This document shows positions 45,147 through 54,708 of a stretch of 64,000 nt of DNA, piece after piece. Below the pieces are notes generated by a model. The model ran no database searches and was not told the DNA's origin. It saw only the letters and a program-made list of their open reading frames with translations. The DNA lies in the NCBI GenBank assembly GCA_018660825.1, contig JABJJO010000077.1:1-64000 (forward strand), read 5' to 3'. Each line of letters begins with the position of its first letter. Position 1 is the first letter of the stretch. The stretch comes from Planctomycetaceae bacterium (lineage in GTDB: Bacteria; Planctomycetota; Planctomycetia; Pirellulales; Pirellulaceae). The translations under genes were made by a program, and so were the position numbers.

Positions 45147-47216
45147 TTAGCCAACAAAGCTAGCGATCTTGGTGTAGGCGGCGAATCCACCGGCGATAAG
45201 CAGGCCAACCGCTGAAATAACGAGCAGCACATCAAATGTACGACTGGGTTTGAGGCGTTCATCACTATATTTATAGCGAAAATAGATCGCCGCTCCACCG
45301 AGCATAGGCAGCATGATCGATTGCATGACGCCACTCATGATGATCGCCACTACGGGTTTTACACCGAGGATGTAAGTTATGCCGCAAACAGCCGGCAAGA
45401 TTGCGCACATCCATTTAACACTGCGGCCATATGATTCGTCGGAGTCCTTTATCCAACCGAGAGTCCGCAGAACATCTGAAAGCATGCGAGCATTGCCGGC
45501 AGTGGCAACAAAAAATGTTGAATAGAGTACTGCGATTGCTCCAAACAAGAAGATGAATTGCGCTGTGGGACCGAACACGGGGCGATACATGACGCTGAGT
45601 GAGCGAACCATATCATCTCCCGCTGGTATGAGTTCGATACGGCCCAGAATAGCGGCACCCAGCAGGAAGAATGCAACTGTAGCGAACGTATAGACTGCCG
45701 CCGAGCACCACGCATCCCACTTCATAACGCGGATCCAGCCGCGGGCCCGACTGGCCCAATCTTCGCTATCGTCCCGGACGCCGGTGAAACTGGCGTAGCC
45801 ATGTTCCATACACCAATACGGGTAAGCGATTAGCTCAGCAGCCCCAACGCCGATGATGCCAAAAGTCGCCAACGCAAATCCCAAGCTCTCAGTCCAATCT
45901 CCGGGACCCAATCCAAAACTGAGCCCCTCTTTAATATCCTGCCACTGAATTTTCCAAGCGATGGCAGAATCCATGGTTTGCAAGCCGCAAACATTCGCTA
46001 TCGTAACCAGCGTAAACAACGCGACCATAACAGTGGAAAATGTTTGAATAAACGTATATCGTCCAATGACCAGCAGAGCCATTGTTACGAGGGTTAAGCC
46101 GGCGGCGTACCAATTGTGATCATTCGATGGATGAATGGCTGGTCTTGTCAAAGCAGCCGTGTAATATTGAAGGAACGACGTCACAGCCTCCCGGTTTTGC
46201 CCAATAAGTTCTTCGATGAGCTCGTCGATATTCGAACTGCGGACGGCGGCTCCTTCCCGCTCAAGCTTATCAAGCCGTGCGTTGATAGCTGGAAAACGTT
46301 CTTTTTTTGCTAAAAGGCGTACCGCCGCGATATCTGCCGAAGGAACCATTTCGACCTTACTCTTCTCCAGCTCTTCGAATAATGTGGTCAGTTGGGTAAT
46401 GTTAATGAGATTTTCGTCGGCAGAAGCCAGTAAGTCAGATCGCAGTTGCGAAATCTTCTCGGTATCTGCCTTAGTTGGGTCTAATTCCAAAATCGACAAT
46501 TCATCGGTTAGTTGACGTAGACGCACATCCGGTAGTACGTGTTCAACAATGTAACGTTCAGCGAGAGACAAATCGGATTCCAACAAGGGCCCAAGGAGGA
46601 GGCTGAGATCTTCGGGACCGGACAAAACTTCGTCTTTCACGGGCGCGAGTTTAGCAAAAGCAGTTGCCGAGGCTAATTCAGTTTCGATGATTTGTTGTTG
46701 TAGTGTTTGCCGTGCTATGGGGTCAGACGTTATTGAATGCTGCGCGCGTGTCACTTCCAATACGGTCTCAGCCTCTCGAAAGGCGTTATGATCGACGCCG
46801 TATTCAGTAATGGGCATTGAAATGGACATCGCTTGCCCCACGCCGCCGACGATACCGCCGAGCTGGCCCATGATGAAGATAAACATGATGAACCAATACC
46901 AAATAAACCAATTACCGCGTCCAAGTCGAGGTCCCGGGAGCTTGGAAAGCCCTTTGATCGAGGTTACACCGGTGGTAATCGTAAAACGGCCTAGTTCGAT
47001 TTGAACGAAAACCTTAATTAAACAACCAATGATGATCAACCAAAGTAGTGCAAAACCACCCTTGGCCCCGGTCGTCGTTGTGGCAATAAGTTCTCCAGAA
47101 CCGACGATTGACCCAGCAATGATCAAACCAGGACCAAGTTTGCTAAGGATTCCGCGGATTGAAGTGGGGGGAGTCTCCACAGCGGCGTTGGGGTCCCTAC
47201 TGTCGAATTCAGACAT
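45147..47216 (-). CDS. Nramp-related divalent metal transporter-like protein with large soluble insertion
   Basis: 689 residues, far longer than the usual 400-450 of Nramp. GPGLIIAGSIVGSGELIAT in the first segment is the position of the metal-binding DPGN motif, but the residues are G39-S40-G41-E42, so this is an Nramp-related carrier whose substrate may not be Mn2+ or Fe2+. TM6 reads VGAAELIAYPYWCMEHGYAS. Residues about 137-368 form a hydrophilic, heptad-rich helical insertion between TM3 and TM4. The end has the normal helices (VVAIIMSGVMQSIMLPMLGG). It lies upstream of thrC on the same strand; a ribosome site AAGGAG-like sequence (CTCCTTCC on the plus strand) precedes the ATG. Confidence 0.8.
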   Translation of the reverse strand: MSEFDSRDPNAAVETPPTSIRGILSKLGPGLIIAGSIVGSGELIATTTTGAKGGFALLWLIIIGCLIKVFVQIELGRFTITTGVTSIKGLSKLPGPRLGRGNWFIWYWFIMFIFIMGQLGGIVGGVGQAMSISMPITEYGVDHNAFREAETVLEVTRAQHSITSDPIARQTLQQQIIETELASATAFAKLAPVKDEVLSGPEDLSLLLGPLLESDLSLAERYIVEHVLPDVRLRQLTDELSILELDPTKADTEKISQLRSDLLASADENLINITQLTTLFEELEKSKVEMVPSADIAAVRLLAKKERFPAINARLDKLEREGAAVRSSNIDELIEELIGQNREAVTSFLQYYTAALTRPAIHPSNDHNWYAAGLTLVTMALLVIGRYTFIQTFSTVMVALFTLVTIANVCGLQTMDSAIAWKIQWQDIKEGLSFGLGPGDWTESLGFALATFGIIGVGAAELIAYPYWCMEHGYASFTGVRDDSEDWASRARGWIRVMKWDAWCSAAVYTFATVAFFLLGAAILGRIELIPAGDDMVRSLSVMYRPVFGPTAQFIFLFGAIAVLYSTFFVATAGNARMLSDVLRTLGWIKDSDESYGRSVKWMCAILPAVCGITYILGVKPVVAIIMSGVMQSIMLPMLGGAAIYFRYKYSDERLKPSRTFDVLLVISAVGLLIAGGFAAYTKIASFVG

Positions 47217-47417
47217 AGCTGCTCCGGAAGGAGTTATCGGATGGTAACATATGACTTAACGTACAACAGTCACCTGTCAATTAGCGTAATGTCCTATTAG
47301 CATAGCAGTTCAAACGCTGATTTCCACGCCCTTGACCTCAGAAACTTGACCAACACGAGGTTAGTTTGGCGAACGTGGGGCCGTTCCGCGGATCGCTAGC
47401 GCCGGCGGAAACAAAGC

Positions 47418-47714
47418 CTAGGGAATTATTGGCGAATGTTTGAGCCGTTCGAGCGGTTGGGGATCCTTGAAGATTGGAGGCACCGCGGGTGCCGCTCGTG
47501 GCGGTATCGCCTCAGTCGTTTCCTTAGTCTTACTAAGATCGAATGCGCTATTTGCGCGACCGAGCGAGGGATGCTCGCGTTGTACGATTCCGCCCAGCAC
47601 TTCATAGGTATCGTCAGCGGGTGTGACGGGCAACGAACAACCTAAAAAAAGACATAACAGGATGATGGCGGTTGTTCGAATAACTCGGGTGGTATCGTTG
47701 CGTAAGGGATACAT
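47418..47714 (-). CDS. Small lipoprotein
   Basis: 98 residues. Basic N-terminus, hydrophobic stretch and lipobox (TTAIILLCLFLGCS) with Cys26 as probable lipidation site. The mature protein of about 70 residues is polar and Pro-rich (AIPPRAAPAVPPIFKDPQPL), probably extended or disordered. No family recognised. It stands alone, 201 bases upstream of the Nramp-like gene on the same strand; nothing shows they are cotranscribed. Confidence 0.6.
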   Translation of the reverse strand: MYPLRNDTTRVIRTTAIILLCLFLGCSLPVTPADDTYEVLGGIVQREHPSLGRANSAFDLSKTKETTEAIPPRAAPAVPPIFKDPQPLERLKHSPIIP

Positions 47715-47801
47715 TTACTAACTCCAACTCGTTTTTGATGTTTTAAAAATCGGACGAGTGTGCCAGTTTGTTTAGGGTAAAAACCGCTATTTATGGATTT
47801 T

Positions 47802-48491
47802 TTAGATACCCAGCGCAGATAAAATCGCTGGATCGGAGAGTGTGTCTGCAATTAGGTCGACATTATCATAACTTTGACCCATGTTATGTTTCGCCGGAAC
47901 CGCGACAGTAAACGCTCCAGCGGCGATTGCCGCGCGGCAACCATTTTCGCTGTCTTCCAAGACTAACATTGTAGCCGGAGCAATTTTTAACAATTCTGCT
48001 ACCTTAAGATAGGCGTCTGGTGCAGGTTTGCCGTTTTCAATCTGGTCACCACCTAAAATTAGTTGAAATTCGTCGAGATACCCAAATCGGTCTATCAGTT
48101 TAGTCGCATAGCCTGCGGTACTGGAGGTGCAAATCGCACGCGGTATATCCGCCTGGATTAGACATTGCAGCAATTCCTCAAATCCCGGCATGAAAGCTAA
48201 AATGGCATCCAACACCAAATCAAAATGTCGATCTAGTTCCTTTCGAATTTCCGTAACACTATCAGTTAGGGAATGGTAGTCTTTCAGGATTTGAGTCGAG
48301 ACATTGCTCGGTTGTCCCATTATTTGGGCTACGATTTCCGGCGTTTGTTTTTTTCCCAGCGGGGCTAATAATTGGTTGGTTGCCTCGAGAAAGATCTCCT
48401 CGGTATTGAAAATTAACCCATCGAGATCAAATACAACCGTGGTCGGTTTTGTGCGAGAGTTATCGGAATCGGTGCAGTCGGAATCGGTCAC
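47802..48491 (-). CDS. HAD-superfamily hydrolase, beta-phosphoglucomutase-like (subfamily IA)
   Basis: 229 residues. HAD motifs: I, VVFDLDGLIFNTE (Asp nucleophile and general acid); II, RAICTSS; III, the Lys in GGDQIENGKPAPDAYL; IV, LVLEDSENGCRAAIAAG. The cap-domain length is that of beta-phosphoglucomutase/phosphatase proteins. Substrate unknown, likely a small sugar or nucleotide phosphate. Its GTG start overlaps the DUF885 stop (GTGA at 48491-48488), so the two are translationally coupled. Confidence 0.9.
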   Translation of the reverse strand: MTDSDCTDSDNSRTKPTTVVFDLDGLIFNTEEIFLEATNQLLAPLGKKQTPEIVAQIMGQPSNVSTQILKDYHSLTDSVTEIRKELDRHFDLVLDAILAFMPGFEELLQCLIQADIPRAICTSSTAGYATKLIDRFGYLDEFQLILGGDQIENGKPAPDAYLKVAELLKIAPATMLVLEDSENGCRAAIAAGAFTVAVPAKHNMGQSYDNVDLIADTLSDPAILSALGI

Positions 48492-50254
48492 GGTGTTTTT
48501 TCTTCGATGAATTTATTGATGTTTGTCTCAAGGATAGGCAGGGGAACGGCGCCGTAACGAAGAACCGCGTCATGAAACTCTCGGATATCAAACCTCGCAC
48601 CAAGTTGGATGGCCGCCTTTTCACGAAGTTCACGAATCTTGAGCTCGCCCATCTTATACGCCAGTGCTTGTCCTGGCCACGCTATGTACCGATCGACCTC
48701 CGCAACGATATTATGCTGCGAGAGTGACGTGTTCTGTATCATGTAGTCAATCGCTCGTTCGCGAGTCCACCCCTGATAGTGAATTCCGGTATCAACAACG
48801 AGGCGACAGGCACGCCACATCTCGTAACTAAGCCTACCGAAATTATTGTACGGATCCTTATAGAACCCCACTTCCAAACCGAGTCGTTCGGCGTACAATG
48901 CCCAACCTTCAACAAAGGCAGTAAAGCCACTGTATTTGCGAAACGATGGTAGTTCGACGAGTTCCTGTTGCAACGCTATTTGCAAGTGGTGCCCCGGAAC
49001 GGCTTCATGCAGACTCAAAGCTTCCAATTCATACAAGGGACGGCTTTTTAAATTGTAAGTATTGAGAAAATATTGACCAGCCAATTTTCCACTAGCAGGC
49101 GGTGGTTGGTAATACGCGGTGGTGGTTTTGGGTGCGATGTAGGCAGGAATTACCTTGAGTCCGTATGGGTTGCGGGGAAGATTGAGAAAAAGCTTAGGTA
49201 ATTCACCATCCATCCGTTTGAGAATATAAGCTGTTTCCTTTAGATATTCGTTCGCGTCAGTCGGGTAAAAGCGAGCGTCGGTTCGGAGAAATAGTAGAAA
49301 TTCGGCAAAGTCACCATCAAATTCAACTTGCCCAATAATCTTGAGCATCTCACTTTTAATTCGAGCAACCTCGGTTAACCCTAGTTGGTGCACTTCATCC
49401 GGTGATATCTCTAGTGTGGTGAAGTGGCGGACACGAAAGCGGTAAAACTCTCGTCCGTTGGGTAGCGCGGATGCACCAATCGTTCCTCTAGCGGCGGGAA
49501 TATAGGTCTTCTGCATGAATTCTGAGAATCGTTTATATGCTGGCACAACCGTGTTTGTGATACTACCCATTGCCTGCGCTCGCAATTGGTCCTCTTCAGC
49601 AGCGCTCAATCCTTCGGGAAAACTACGAAATGGAGCATACAGTAGACTATTCGTCGGATCTCGAACAATATGCGCGGTGATCGTGTCTTCATAACCTCGC
49701 AGTACGACCGATGGCAAGACGTTGCCTGTAGAAATACCCTCTGTGAGAAGTTCAATATGCTGGTCGGTATACGTACCGAATTTATCAAGTCTGTCGATAT
49801 AGTTTCGATAGTCTTGAGCATTCTGGAATGGAACCGACTTGTGCATTTCCGCGAACTGCATGTGAAACCCAGACCGATTCGAAATCGGGATTAAATATGT
49901 CCTGTATTTGAACTCAAGGCCCCCGTCTATCAACAAACGCCTTAAAATGGCCCAATTGGTTTGGTTAGTTGGGGAAAGCTTCGAGGGCTGAATCTCATTT
50001 AATTTAGATAATAATTTATTAGAATCTTGGGCGCGTTTTACTTGCTGCAGGATGGAAACATCGGGTAGTTGATTAGCGCTATCCTTGTCACCCAGTGAAG
50101 CCGCCAAAAAAGGACTAGCCGTGAGTGTTTGCTTCCAATGTAAATCGACAAGTTTTTCAAACGCTAGATCACCACGTGTCGGTTTCGCCGCCATCACTTG
50201 ACCGGACAATAATGTAAGCACGCAAAGCGTTCGCAGTGTAGTAGAGAGATTCAT
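48488..50254 (-). CDS. Secreted DUF885 family metallopeptidase-like protein
   Basis: 588 residues from the ATG at 50254, with GAAGG six bases upstream and a signal peptide (LRTLCVLTLLSGQVMAAKP); the frame stays open to 50380 but without support. Near residue 410 is LSLHEAVPGHHLQIALQQE, an H-E-x-x-P-G-H-H zinc site typical of DUF885 proteins related to M3/M32 peptidases. FVEGWALYAERLG and the end block KMGELKIRELREKA are further family signatures. Probably periplasmic peptide hydrolysis. The HAD gene overlaps its stop. Confidence 0.88.
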   Translation of the reverse strand: MNLSTTLRTLCVLTLLSGQVMAAKPTRGDLAFEKLVDLHWKQTLTASPFLAASLGDKDSANQLPDVSILQQVKRAQDSNKLLSKLNEIQPSKLSPTNQTNWAILRRLLIDGGLEFKYRTYLIPISNRSGFHMQFAEMHKSVPFQNAQDYRNYIDRLDKFGTYTDQHIELLTEGISTGNVLPSVVLRGYEDTITAHIVRDPTNSLLYAPFRSFPEGLSAAEEDQLRAQAMGSITNTVVPAYKRFSEFMQKTYIPAARGTIGASALPNGREFYRFRVRHFTTLEISPDEVHQLGLTEVARIKSEMLKIIGQVEFDGDFAEFLLFLRTDARFYPTDANEYLKETAYILKRMDGELPKLFLNLPRNPYGLKVIPAYIAPKTTTAYYQPPPASGKLAGQYFLNTYNLKSRPLYELEALSLHEAVPGHHLQIALQQELVELPSFRKYSGFTAFVEGWALYAERLGLEVGFYKDPYNNFGRLSYEMWRACRLVVDTGIHYQGWTRERAIDYMIQNTSLSQHNIVAEVDRYIAWPGQALAYKMGELKIRELREKAAIQLGARFDIREFHDAVLRYGAVPLPILETNINKFIEEKTP

Positions 50255-50427
50255 ATGGAACCTTCGCTGAGGGTGTATATATTTTGAATAGTTGATTGAA
50301 TATTCATCCATGTTTGTTATAACGTAGCAAATGGTAACCGACTCTTCATCCACACACAAGGATGAGGAGTTGATGCACATATCATAAATTGAAACATTCG
50401 CGGTAAACGGGCAGTGGAGGCCTATTA

Positions 50428-51036
50428 ATGACGGAAACCATAAGCACCGGCGCTGAACGTAAAGCGGCCATTAGAAAAATCGCATTCGCGAACCGCCGTA
50501 ACCAAGATAACAAAGATGATTTGAGCCGCGGTATTATGCAAACGTTTATGGGTTTGCCGGAGTACGCAGACGCGTTAACAATAATGTTTTACGTCGATGT
50601 TCGTGCGGAAGTGCGAACGCGTTTCGATTTGCCAAAGGCCCTTAAACAAGGAAAAAGGGTTGTAGTACCCTGGTGTAACGATGAAGGGGAGCTTGAGTTA
50701 TTTCATCTAGAATCAATGGATGAGTTAGAAATTGGAATGTACAAGATTTTGGAACCGGCGCCTGAACTCCGGAATTTGCCTGAAAAACGAGTCGAAGTAA
50801 CCGAATTGGATTTGATAATGGTTCCCGGTGTCGGTTTTGATTCACGAGGCGGACGCACAGGGATGGGAAAGGGTTACTATGACAAATGTTTGGAGCACGC
50901 CCGGCGAGATGCCAAAATCGTAGCGGTTTGCTTTGACTGCCAAATTTTTGACGAGATTCCCGTACAACCCCATGACATTTTCATGGATAAGGTCATCACG
51001 GAAACGACAACGCACGTGGGAATCGGCCGAGCGTAG
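50428..51036 (+). CDS. 5-formyltetrahydrofolate cyclo-ligase
   Basis: 202 residues with a strong ribosome site (GGAGG about 10 bases before the ATG). It converts 5-formyl-THF to 5,10-methenyl-THF using ATP. Family signatures: N-terminal RKAAIRKIAFANRRN, VVVPWCNDEGELELFH, and the C-terminal block MVPGVGFDSRGGRTGMGKGYYDKCL. Same orientation and 78 bases upstream of the formylmethanofuran formyltransferase gene, so two C1-carrier pathways (folate and methanopterin) meet here. Confidence 0.93.
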   Translation: MTETISTGAERKAAIRKIAFANRRNQDNKDDLSRGIMQTFMGLPEYADALTIMFYVDVRAEVRTRFDLPKALKQGKRVVVPWCNDEGELELFHLESMDELEIGMYKILEPAPELRNLPEKRVEVTELDLIMVPGVGFDSRGGRTGMGKGYYDKCLEHARRDAKIVAVCFDCQIFDEIPVQPHDIFMDKVITETTTHVGIGRA

Positions 51037-51114
51037 AGAGTTGGCGACCGTCGATTTGTTTAGTTTGAATTGAGTGTTGAGATGATACTCGTTGAGCTCG
51101 AAAAGGCATGATAA

Positions 51115-52053
51115 TTGAAAATGCATAACCAAGTTACAGAGTGCGAAATTGAGGATACGTATGCGGAAGGCTTCAAAGGTATTTACGCGGAGGTATTGAT
51201 AACCGCACGGGATCGCATCTGGTTAGACCGAGCCGTAGCAGCTTGCACGGGCCACGCCTCTAGCACTATCATGTGCGACTGTGAAGCTGGAATCGATCGC
51301 TACCAGGACGAATCCACAACCCCTGATAATCGCATTGGAGCGGTCGTCCAATTTCATGTACCCAAATTCAAACGCAATCGCGAGAGGCACCTCGAGAAAA
51401 TCCTAATCGCCCGACTTAGTCAGAACGTATTAACATGTCCTACGGCCCGTGTATTCAATCGGCTCGAAAACTGCGACTATTTCCAAGTGGGAAAGAAAAT
51501 CGCTTACTTTGGGGACGGGCATCAGTACCGTGCGGAACGGTTCGATCAGAAGTTGTGGGTTATTCCTATAATGGGGGGGGAATTCGAGCTGTCTCGTAGA
51601 TTTGGTTTTCGCGAAGGTGTGATGGGAGGCAATTTGTGGTTTATGGGCGAAACCGCTGACACTGCGATTGCAGCAGCAAGCGCCGCAGCGATCGCCGCCG
51701 ATGAAACTCCAGGCGTGGTAACCACATTTCCAGGGGGTGTCGCCTCCAGTGCTAGTAAGGCGGGTAGCAAATACAAGTTTTTGATCGCAAGCACTTTCGC
51801 TAAGTATTGCCCCACATTGCGAGAGGAACTCGGTGAACAAAGCGGAGTTCCGCTAGGCGTGAAATCGATCATGGAAATAATTGTCAATGGAGAGTCGCTA
51901 CAAGCAGTCGCAAAGGCAACTTATGCAGCTATCGATGCCGCGAAATCGACCCCTGGTTTAAAGTTGATAACAGCCGGAAACTACAACGGCCGCCTAGGCA
52001 AGTCGTTAGTATATCTACGACCGGAGCTACGCAAATCCGAACTGAACGGTTAA
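51115..52053 (+). CDS. ftr: Formylmethanofuran--tetrahydromethanopterin N-formyltransferase
   Basis: About 312 residues. It transfers a formyl group between methanofuran and tetrahydromethanopterin; in non-methanogens this serves formaldehyde oxidation. Signatures: EIEDTYAEGFKGIYAEVLITA at the N-terminus (first part EIEDTYAEGF is diagnostic), ASSTIMCDCEAGIDRY, TPDNRIGAVVQFHV, the acidic/aromatic LPTARVFNRL-type block, and GVMGGNLWFMGET. TTG 51115 has AAAAGG at good distance; ATG 51121 is an alternative. No other fhc or mch gene lies in this window, so the rest of the pathway must be elsewhere. Confidence 0.93.
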   Translation: MKMHNQVTECEIEDTYAEGFKGIYAEVLITARDRIWLDRAVAACTGHASSTIMCDCEAGIDRYQDESTTPDNRIGAVVQFHVPKFKRNRERHLEKILIARLSQNVLTCPTARVFNRLENCDYFQVGKKIAYFGDGHQYRAERFDQKLWVIPIMGGEFELSRRFGFREGVMGGNLWFMGETADTAIAAASAAAIAADETPGVVTTFPGGVASSASKAGSKYKFLIASTFAKYCPTLREELGEQSGVPLGVKSIMEIIVNGESLQAVAKATYAAIDAAKSTPGLKLITAGNYNGRLGKSLVYLRPELRKSELNG

Positions 52054-52057
52054 CGGA

Positions 52058-52552
52058 TTAAGCCGAACCCTCCTGTCTCAGATCTTGGCAATAGTATATT
52101 TGCCTAGCGATTTCCCTAAACCCGAGATTTGGGTACAGTGACTGCCCTATCTCATTTTGGCCGAGTGTTTCAATTCGCGCTAATTCCATGGCCTCTTTTT
52201 TCATTTCGTCTATTGCAGCAAGAATGAGTTTTCTACCAACGCCGCTATTTCTTTTCGCAGGGCGGACAGCCAAGTTGGCTATCACCCCAATTTTAGTTTT
52301 TCGGTTGAGGCGTATCGACACAAAACCGATGGGCTGTTCATCGCTATTTGCTAGCAATATCCGCCCATCGGGGTCCGCGAAATCTGCGCGAATGTGATCC
52401 GCTTTGCGATCCCGCCATGACGTGCCGTTAACAAGTCCAAATTCTGATTCGATATTACTCTCAAACGAAACCAGACCAAACGACTCTAGCGTCAATTGAA
52501 TGACTATTTCTAGGTCGCTAGCTCGTGCTTGTTGTATTTTAACATCTTGCAT
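52058..52552 (-). CDS. GNAT family N-acetyltransferase
   Basis: 164 residues from the ATG at 52552, 11 bases after the helicase stop; the frame extends into the helicase end but that start is unlikely. The GNAT core is visible: IQQARASDLEIVIQL at the N-terminus, GFVSIRLNRKTKIGVIANLAV, the acetyl-CoA loop PAKRNSGVGRKLILAAIDEM, and ARIETLGQNEIGQSLYPNLGF. Substrate unknown. Cotranscription with the helicase gene is likely from the spacing. Confidence 0.88.
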   Translation of the reverse strand: MQDVKIQQARASDLEIVIQLTLESFGLVSFESNIESEFGLVNGTSWRDRKADHIRADFADPDGRILLANSDEQPIGFVSIRLNRKTKIGVIANLAVRPAKRNSGVGRKLILAAIDEMKKEAMELARIETLGQNEIGQSLYPNLGFREIARQIYYCQDLRQEGSA

Positions 52553-52562
52553 CGATGGAATC

Positions 52563-54539
52563 TTAATGGTTGGTGGTCTCAGTTTCGCGTTTAACGACAG
52601 CGTCGTGCGGGTTATCTGCTTGACCAATCATTTCAAAAAGGAAGCGACTGGGGTTTTGTTCCTGGACGCGTCCCCATTTCCTGCGGGTCAGTGATAGGGA
52701 AAGCGTCAATTCATCCTGTGCTCGAGTTACGCCGACATAGGCGAGTCGCCGTTCCTCATCGATCGCTGGCCCCTCGGCTGCTACCGCCCGGCCATGCGGC
52801 AACAGGCCTTCTTCCAGTCCGACCATATATACGACCGGAAATTCGAGCCCCTTGGATGCATGCAGCGTCAATAACGCCACAGCATTGCGATCTAATTGGT
52901 CATCCTTGTCGTCGTCAAAATCGCTCTCCGCAAGCGCGATTTCCTCAAGGAAACTCTCGAGTGTCGGTTTCCTCTTACGCCCTAGGTAGGCTCCGAAAAC
53001 ATTAGCCATTTCCTCCACACTTGCCCAACGCTGTTCAGTTTCAGCCTCATCCTCGCTGTTACGCAAGACCTCCTTTTTGTATTGAATCGCCGACAGAAAA
53101 GAGTGGAAAGTTGAGAGCTCTAGGTTTTCGGAAAAGGTCTGTTGCAGTGAGCGAATTGTTTCTATGAAGTTCCGAATTGACATCCTCGCGGGTACTTTGA
53201 GTGTTTGTAAAGCTTCGTTATCAAGCATTACTTGCCAAAGGCTAACGCCGCGTTGCGTAGCTATTTCAACAAGAGCCGACACCGAATTTGCGCTAATACC
53301 CCGCGGGGGATTGTTAATGATCCTTCGCATGCTAGGTTCATCGTCGGCATGATGAATAACGCGAAGATAAGCTACTAAGTCCTTAATTTCCTTGCGGTCG
53401 TAGAATGAATGACTGCCGAGTAATACGTAGGGAATGTCAAATTTTCGGAGTTCCGTTTCGAATAACCGCGGCTGTTCATTGGTCCGAAAAAGAATAGCAA
53501 TATCGCTGGGTTGACGCCCATTGGACTCCAGGTCTCGACGAATGGAGGTTACCACCTGTTTGGACTCATGTTCCTCATCGCCAAACTGCTCAATGCGTGG
53601 TTTTTGCCCACCTGCGCGGGCAGCTTTTAATACCTTGTCGTAACGGTTGGCGTTGAACCTTATCAGGCGATTGGAAACCTCGAGGATAGCCTCCGTCGAC
53701 CGGTAATTCGCCTCTAGACGTATTGTCTTCGCCCCCGGCCAATCGCTGGCAAAATTAAGGATGTGGCGAACATCACTGCCCCGAAAACCATAAATGCTTT
53801 GATCATCATCACCAACTACACACAAGTTACGGTGTTTTTGGGACAGTGATTTTACGATGCTATATTGGATGTCGTTGGTATCCTGATATTCATCTACCAG
53901 AATATGGTCGAAGCGATCCGCCTCGTTTTCTCTAACTTCCGGATAATCGCGAAACAACACACTGGTAAGCAGCAACAGATCATCGAAGTCAACCGTGCCG
54001 CAACGAGTGAGTTCGTCCTGGTACCGCCGAAAGGCCACCGCGGCGAGGTGTTCTCTATCCGTATCTGCGTCACGGGTGGCGATTTTCGGAGAAATTCCGC
54101 GGCTTTTCCATTGTCCAATATGGTACAACAAATCTCGCGGTTTTAGGCTGGCATCCGACACACGTATTTCTCGTAAGACTTTACGGCAGATTGAGTTTTG
54201 GTCCGAGGCATCAAGGATGGAGAAGTTGTTCGGGTATCCAAGGTTGTGAATTTGCCGACGAAGAATCCGCACGCATAGGGAATGAAACGTAGAAATTTCT
54301 GGCTGATTTTCTCGATGCGTCGATATCATGGAAGCGATGCGCTTCTGCATTTCTTGAGCAGCTTTATTGGTGAAGGTCATCGCTAGTATTCGACGGGGGG
54401 AAATGCCCGTATCGATCAACTTTGCGATTCGAACCGTAACAACTCGAGTTTTTCCACTGCCAGCACCTGCCAGCACCAGCAAGGGTCCGCTGAGAGTGTT
54501 GACTGCCTCACGTTGATCGCAATTTAATGTAGCATCCAT
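52563..54539 (-). CDS. UvrD/PcrA/Rep-like superfamily 1 DNA helicase
   Basis: 658 residues from the ATG at 54539; the open frame reaches 54653 without support. A 3'-5' ATP-driven DNA helicase for repair and replication restart. Motifs: Walker A LAGAGSGKTRVVT, Ia AMTFTNKAAQEMQKR, Walker B VDEYQDTN, III VVGDDDQSIYGFRGSD, IV LEANYRSTEAIL, V TLHASKGLEFPVVYMVGLEE and VI AYVGVTRAQDELTLS. The C-terminus is shorter than E. coli UvrD (720), nearer to Rep. Which of UvrD, PcrA or Rep it is cannot be decided here. Confidence 0.94.
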   Translation of the reverse strand: MDATLNCDQREAVNTLSGPLLVLAGAGSGKTRVVTVRIAKLIDTGISPRRILAMTFTNKAAQEMQKRIASMISTHRENQPEISTFHSLCVRILRRQIHNLGYPNNFSILDASDQNSICRKVLREIRVSDASLKPRDLLYHIGQWKSRGISPKIATRDADTDREHLAAVAFRRYQDELTRCGTVDFDDLLLLTSVLFRDYPEVRENEADRFDHILVDEYQDTNDIQYSIVKSLSQKHRNLCVVGDDDQSIYGFRGSDVRHILNFASDWPGAKTIRLEANYRSTEAILEVSNRLIRFNANRYDKVLKAARAGGQKPRIEQFGDEEHESKQVVTSIRRDLESNGRQPSDIAILFRTNEQPRLFETELRKFDIPYVLLGSHSFYDRKEIKDLVAYLRVIHHADDEPSMRRIINNPPRGISANSVSALVEIATQRGVSLWQVMLDNEALQTLKVPARMSIRNFIETIRSLQQTFSENLELSTFHSFLSAIQYKKEVLRNSEDEAETEQRWASVEEMANVFGAYLGRKRKPTLESFLEEIALAESDFDDDKDDQLDRNAVALLTLHASKGLEFPVVYMVGLEEGLLPHGRAVAAEGPAIDEERRLAYVGVTRAQDELTLSLSLTRRKWGRVQEQNPSRFLFEMIGQADNPHDAVVKRETETTNH

Positions 54540-54708
54540 GCAAATTTGTTCAAAAATAGCGTTTTGGGGTATTTTTTTGTAAAAACGATTTTGATTTAAT
54601 GAATCGGGGTATACACCATCATCTAGTAAGAAGATAACATATTCCTGAGGCAATCATACGCCGGTAACAAAAATCGTCTTTAACCTGCTACGGAATTTTT
54701 AGATTGTA

